A DNA stretch of 7,180 nt from Legionellaceae bacterium UBA2794 (GTDB taxonomy: Bacteria > Pseudomonadota > Gammaproteobacteria > Legionellales > Legionellaceae): the NCBI GenBank assembly GCA_002352055.1, contig DEHS01000079.1, positions 65,560 through 72,739 on the forward strand, in the 5' to 3' direction. Positions 4,222 to 7,180 of this stretch are shown here, in pieces. The position numbers and the translations under genes are program-made. Below the pieces are notes generated by a model. It was given only the letters and a program-made list of their open reading frames with translations, searched no databases and was not told the DNA's origin. Each line of letters begins with the position of its first letter. The first letter of the stretch is position 1.

Positions 4222-7134
4222 GATAATTCGTTACATGCATTATGTGATGCAATCAAAAAGATTTTATTACAATTAAAACCACAGACTAACCAATTATCCT
4301 TTATCGTGGTTACCGGTATAAAGGAACAAGGTAAATCTGCTTTATTAAAACAAAGCACCATGCAAGAAATGCCAGTATTTAGCGAGCAACATGCCAAAAT
4401 ATACTATAACCAGCAAGGCATTTTGATCGAATTAGGCGACACATGGCTTAATCAAAGCAAGTCCTTATTGCAAAATACCTTAAAACAGTTAAATCGTTGC
4501 AGTAGTCATTTAAAAATCACCGGGTTGGTTTTATGCGTCGATGTAAACGACATACTCGTCGAAAGAAATGAATTTAACGAACAAAAGAAATTACACATAC
4601 AATTGCTCGAACGTTTGGGACGTAATTTAGGTTATCAGGTTGAATTAGCGTTAATACTCACCAAAATGGATACTCTAGCCGGATTTTCTGAATTTTATCA
4701 AATGGATCATGCAACGGATTTATCCAAACCATTAGGATTCTCGTTAGATTGCATGAATCAATTGCAAAAAAAGAAAGAGGCTTACATCGAACAATTCAAT
4801 CATCTGATTGAGTTACTGGGCCAACAAGTAATCCATAAAATGCATCCAGTACGATCTACTATAAAGCGTAGCCTAATACGTGAATTTCCCCTTCAATTAG
4901 CGAGTCTCAGGGCGCCATTGCAACTTTTTATCCAGGGAATTTCACCCAAGCTGTTCCATCTGCATTCTATTTATTTTACAAGTGCGGAGCAAGGAGGAGT
5001 CAGTATTGACAGACTGAATAAAAAAATTCGTCACGAATACGATTTAGTCGTCCAGGATACCTTCCCCCAATCAATAAATTTCAGATCTTATTTTGTAGAA
5101 GGCGCATTAAAAACAATTCAGGAACATTGCAGCCAGGTTCCACAAGAGACGAGTATGTCTCAAAGACCACTTATCACTATTGCCACGAGCCTTGCAGCAA
5201 TAGGATTATTATTTTTAAGCTATAACCATTTTAAGATGTCTCATCTGCTTGATGAGACCAGTAAAGAGCTTCTGGCTTATGATGCATTAAAAAATCAGGG
5301 GAAAGATCACGCTCAAGCGCTGTATCATTTATCCAAAGCTGCAAGTACCATGGATCATATAATCACAAACCCTGTATCTCTCCCAAATGCGCATCAACTT
5401 AAATTAAATCTTCATCACAATGCCCAGAATCAGCTGGAAGGAGAATTTATACCTGGATTAACCAGTGAACTGGAACAGGCAATAACGAATCCTGCAAATA
5501 CCCCTATTGTTCGTTATAAAGCCCTAAAGATTTATCTCATGCTCAGCCAGCCAGAGTATTTTTCGGCTAGTGAGATTGAGAATTGGTTTAAGCATCAATG
5601 GGAAGGTCAACCGAACGCATCCAAAAATCAGTTGGCTTTACTTAACCGTACTTTAGCAAAACCTTTATTAAATGTTGCTGTCAAACCCCAAATAATAAGT
5701 GATGCCAGAAATTATTTAAACGCGCTGCCAACAGGTTACTTATATTATTCTATTGCCAAAGATTATTTCCCTCAATCCACTCAGAAAGTTTCAATCGAAG
5801 GATTTAATTTAGCTACAGATAACGTGCCAATTTATTTTACTAAATCAGGATTTAGTAATGTAATGAATGATTTTGCTAAAATAAGTCAGAAACTGCAAAC
5901 TGAAAACTGGGTTCTTGCTCGTCAGGATTTATCGCAACTGCAACATGTTTTACCAGAAGCTTATTGTTTTGATTACGTAACTTGGTGGCAAACGTTCATG
6001 CGTAAAACAAAACCGCTGCGTTATACTGACTACAATGAAGGCCGCCAAATGGCTCAGGTGTTGCAACGTTCTGATGCAATAACAAAATTAATTAGTTTAA
6101 TTCAACAAGAAACAAAACCGGATTTGAGTGACAACAACTTTTTGTTCAATCAACAAATAGCCAGTAAATTTACCGAAATAAATCTGATTAGCATGTCTAG
6201 TACTAAAGAGCTCAGCGGTCATATTACAGAGCTTGAGCGCTTTATTTCTACTCTTTCGGTAGTAAATGACGGTGGAAAAACGGCTTTTAGCATCACAAAA
6301 TCCCGGTTTATAAATGAGAACTCAGCAGATCCTATAAGTTTACTTTATACTCAGGCACGGCAATTACCTGAGCCTTTGAGCTCATGGGCAAAACAAATTG
6401 CTGGAGATACCTGGGTTATTTTAATCAAAGACAGCCGTAAATATATTAATCAACAATGGCAACAAACTGTATTTCGAGAATTCGAGAATACAATTGCCAA
6501 ACGTTATCCATTCGATGCGTCTCAACATAATGATATAGCTATTAATGATTTTAACCGATTTTTTTCCACCCATGGCATTCTGAACACGTTCACTGAACAG
6601 TATATCAAGCCTTTCCTAGATGTTTCGAGCGCACAATGGAAGCCCAAAGCCGTTAATGATTTTGTGTTGCCCGTAGCTGATGATACGCTCAATGAGCTTA
6701 TCCGTGCGAATATTATCACTAATATGTTTTTTCCTGAGCGAAGTGATGAGAGTAAAATTGATTTTAGTTTGCAAAAAATCAGTCTGGATCCTGTGGTCTC
6801 CAGTTTAAGTCTTGAAATCGGCACGACCCAGTTAACTGATAATCAAGGGAGTGACTCCTTTATTCGTTTTACCTGGCCGCAAATAAATGCGAAGTTAGCT
6901 CTTAACTCTATTGAAGGAAATCATTATGAGTTGGCCGAACAAGGCCCATGGGCTATATTTAAGCTATTAGAAAAAGTGAATGTATTAGTAGATGAGCAGG
7001 ACAGTTCAAGCTTGCAAATTCTTTTTGAAGTAAACAGTAATTCCGGGCGTTATTTGTTAAAAACCAACAATCAGGTCAATCCATTTACCCCCGGCATTTT
7101 AAATGGCTTTAAATTAAATGAGGCCATTGTTTAA
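4219..7134 (+). CDS. icmF: Dot/Icm type IVB secretion protein IcmF
   Basis: IcmF is a large inner-membrane protein that works with DotU in assembling and stabilising the Dot/Icm machine; its type VI counterpart is TssM. The product is 971 residues. The N-terminal part (about 1-260) is a predicted cytoplasmic GTPase-like domain with a P-loop GIKEQGKS (33-40), a hydrophobic strand ending in acidic residues (LVLCVDVND, 103-111), a TKMD motif (148-151) like the G4 guanine-recognition motif, and FTSAEQGG (253-260), matching the FTS...G motif of the family. One hydrophobic helix (about 317-335) then precedes a long, probably periplasmic, region. Conserved C-terminal parts include RYPF (762-765), FNRFF (778-782), GPWAIF (909-914) and NPF (954-956), as in the IcmF/TssM C-terminal domain. 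Unlike most TssM proteins it has no N-terminal transmembrane hairpin. It is translationally coupled to dotU. Whether the P-loop binds nucleotide is not shown by the sequence. Confidence 0.93.
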   Translation: MDNSLHALCDAIKKILLQLKPQTNQLSFIVVTGIKEQGKSALLKQSTMQEMPVFSEQHAKIYYNQQGILIELGDTWLNQSKSLLQNTLKQLNRCSSHLKITGLVLCVDVNDILVERNEFNEQKKLHIQLLERLGRNLGYQVELALILTKMDTLAGFSEFYQMDHATDLSKPLGFSLDCMNQLQKKKEAYIEQFNHLIELLGQQVIHKMHPVRSTIKRSLIREFPLQLASLRAPLQLFIQGISPKLFHLHSIYFTSAEQGGVSIDRLNKKIRHEYDLVVQDTFPQSINFRSYFVEGALKTIQEHCSQVPQETSMSQRPLITIATSLAAIGLLFLSYNHFKMSHLLDETSKELLAYDALKNQGKDHAQALYHLSKAASTMDHIITNPVSLPNAHQLKLNLHHNAQNQLEGEFIPGLTSELEQAITNPANTPIVRYKALKIYLMLSQPEYFSASEIENWFKHQWEGQPNASKNQLALLNRTLAKPLLNVAVKPQIISDARNYLNALPTGYLYYSIAKDYFPQSTQKVSIEGFNLATDNVPIYFTKSGFSNVMNDFAKISQKLQTENWVLARQDLSQLQHVLPEAYCFDYVTWWQTFMRKTKPLRYTDYNEGRQMAQVLQRSDAITKLISLIQQETKPDLSDNNFLFNQQIASKFTEINLISMSSTKELSGHITELERFISTLSVVNDGGKTAFSITKSRFINENSADPISLLYTQARQLPEPLSSWAKQIAGDTWVILIKDSRKYINQQWQQTVFREFENTIAKRYPFDASQHNDIAINDFNRFFSTHGILNTFTEQYIKPFLDVSSAQWKPKAVNDFVLPVADDTLNELIRANIITNMFFPERSDESKIDFSLQKISLDPVVSSLSLEIGTTQLTDNQGSDSFIRFTWPQINAKLALNSIEGNHYELAEQGPWAIFKLLEKVNVLVDEQDSSSLQILFEVNSNSGRYLLKTNNQVNPFTPGILNGFKLNEAIV

Positions 7135-7160
7135 AATTTATCATCTGGTAAGAAGCATTT

Positions 7161-7180
7161 CCCGTATTACGCTTCGCTAA
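7161..7180. repeat. left half of a palindromic repeat cut by the window edge
   Basis: CCCGTATTA (7161-7169) is followed by a loop-like CGCTTCGC and then TAA at the last three bases. These are the first bases of the expected complementary arm TAATACGGG. From memory, a palindrome of the form CCCGTATTA-N7/8-TAATACGGG is a common dispersed repeat in Legionella and many other bacteria. Only three bases of the right arm are visible, so the palindrome is inferred. It lies 27 bases after the icmF stop, where it could end transcription or protect mRNA ends. Confidence 0.5.

Noticed and set aside
4071..4397. - strand open frame across the dotU-icmF junction
   Set aside because: It is antisense to both genes, rich in Cys and Trp, and has no recognisable motif.
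3434..7134. dotU-icmF as part of a type VI secretion cluster (tssL-tssM)
   Set aside because: No other type VI gene (sheath, Hcp, ClpV, VgrG, TssK) is present, TssM usually has an N-terminal membrane hairpin and is longer, and both proteins match the sizes of the Legionella Dot/Icm pair.
7100..7180. 3' end of a convergent - strand gene overlapping icmF
   Set aside because: One - strand frame is open from the right edge into the icmF tail, but the edge sequence is better explained by the palindromic repeat and the peptide is unrecognisable.

Overview
The window is AT-rich bacterial DNA, with all six well-supported genes on the + strand. Its last two genes are a DotU/IcmH-like protein (261 aa) followed by an IcmF-like protein (971 aa). 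Both lengths and architecture fit the pair belonging to the Dot/Icm type IVB secretion system, so the best guess for the source is a Legionella species or a close relative in the Legionellales. The species cannot be fixed from sequence alone.

Layout. Bases 1-143 are a leader or upstream-gene tail with an extended -10 promoter candidate at 86-94. Bases 162-3286 hold a compact housekeeping operon, aroQ-accB-accC-prmA, with gaps of only 12, 12 and 5 bases. An order of this kind is known from other gammaproteobacteria such as Pseudomonas. AroQ supplies the third step of the shikimate pathway, AccB and AccC are the biotin carrier and biotin carboxylase of acetyl-CoA carboxylase (first step of fatty-acid synthesis), and PrmA methylates ribosomal protein L11. 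Catalytic or signature residues are intact in all four.

Bases 3287-3433 are a 147-base non-coding gap holding a sigma-70-type promoter candidate and a PmrA-like half-site. This is the junction between core metabolism and the virulence secretion genes. Bases 3434-7134 hold dotU and icmF, whose stop and start codons overlap (TAATG), implying translational coupling. In the Dot/Icm system these two inner-membrane proteins act together to stabilise and position the secretion machine, and they are homologous to TssL and TssM of type VI secretion. The final 20 bases look like the left arm and loop of a dispersed palindromic repeat cut by the window edge.

I see no RNA gene, CRISPR array, insertion sequence or toxin-antitoxin pair, and no clearly undescribed system. 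The most useful second looks are the regulation of dotU-icmF, the truncated palindrome, and the missing N-terminal membrane hairpin of IcmF compared with TssM.
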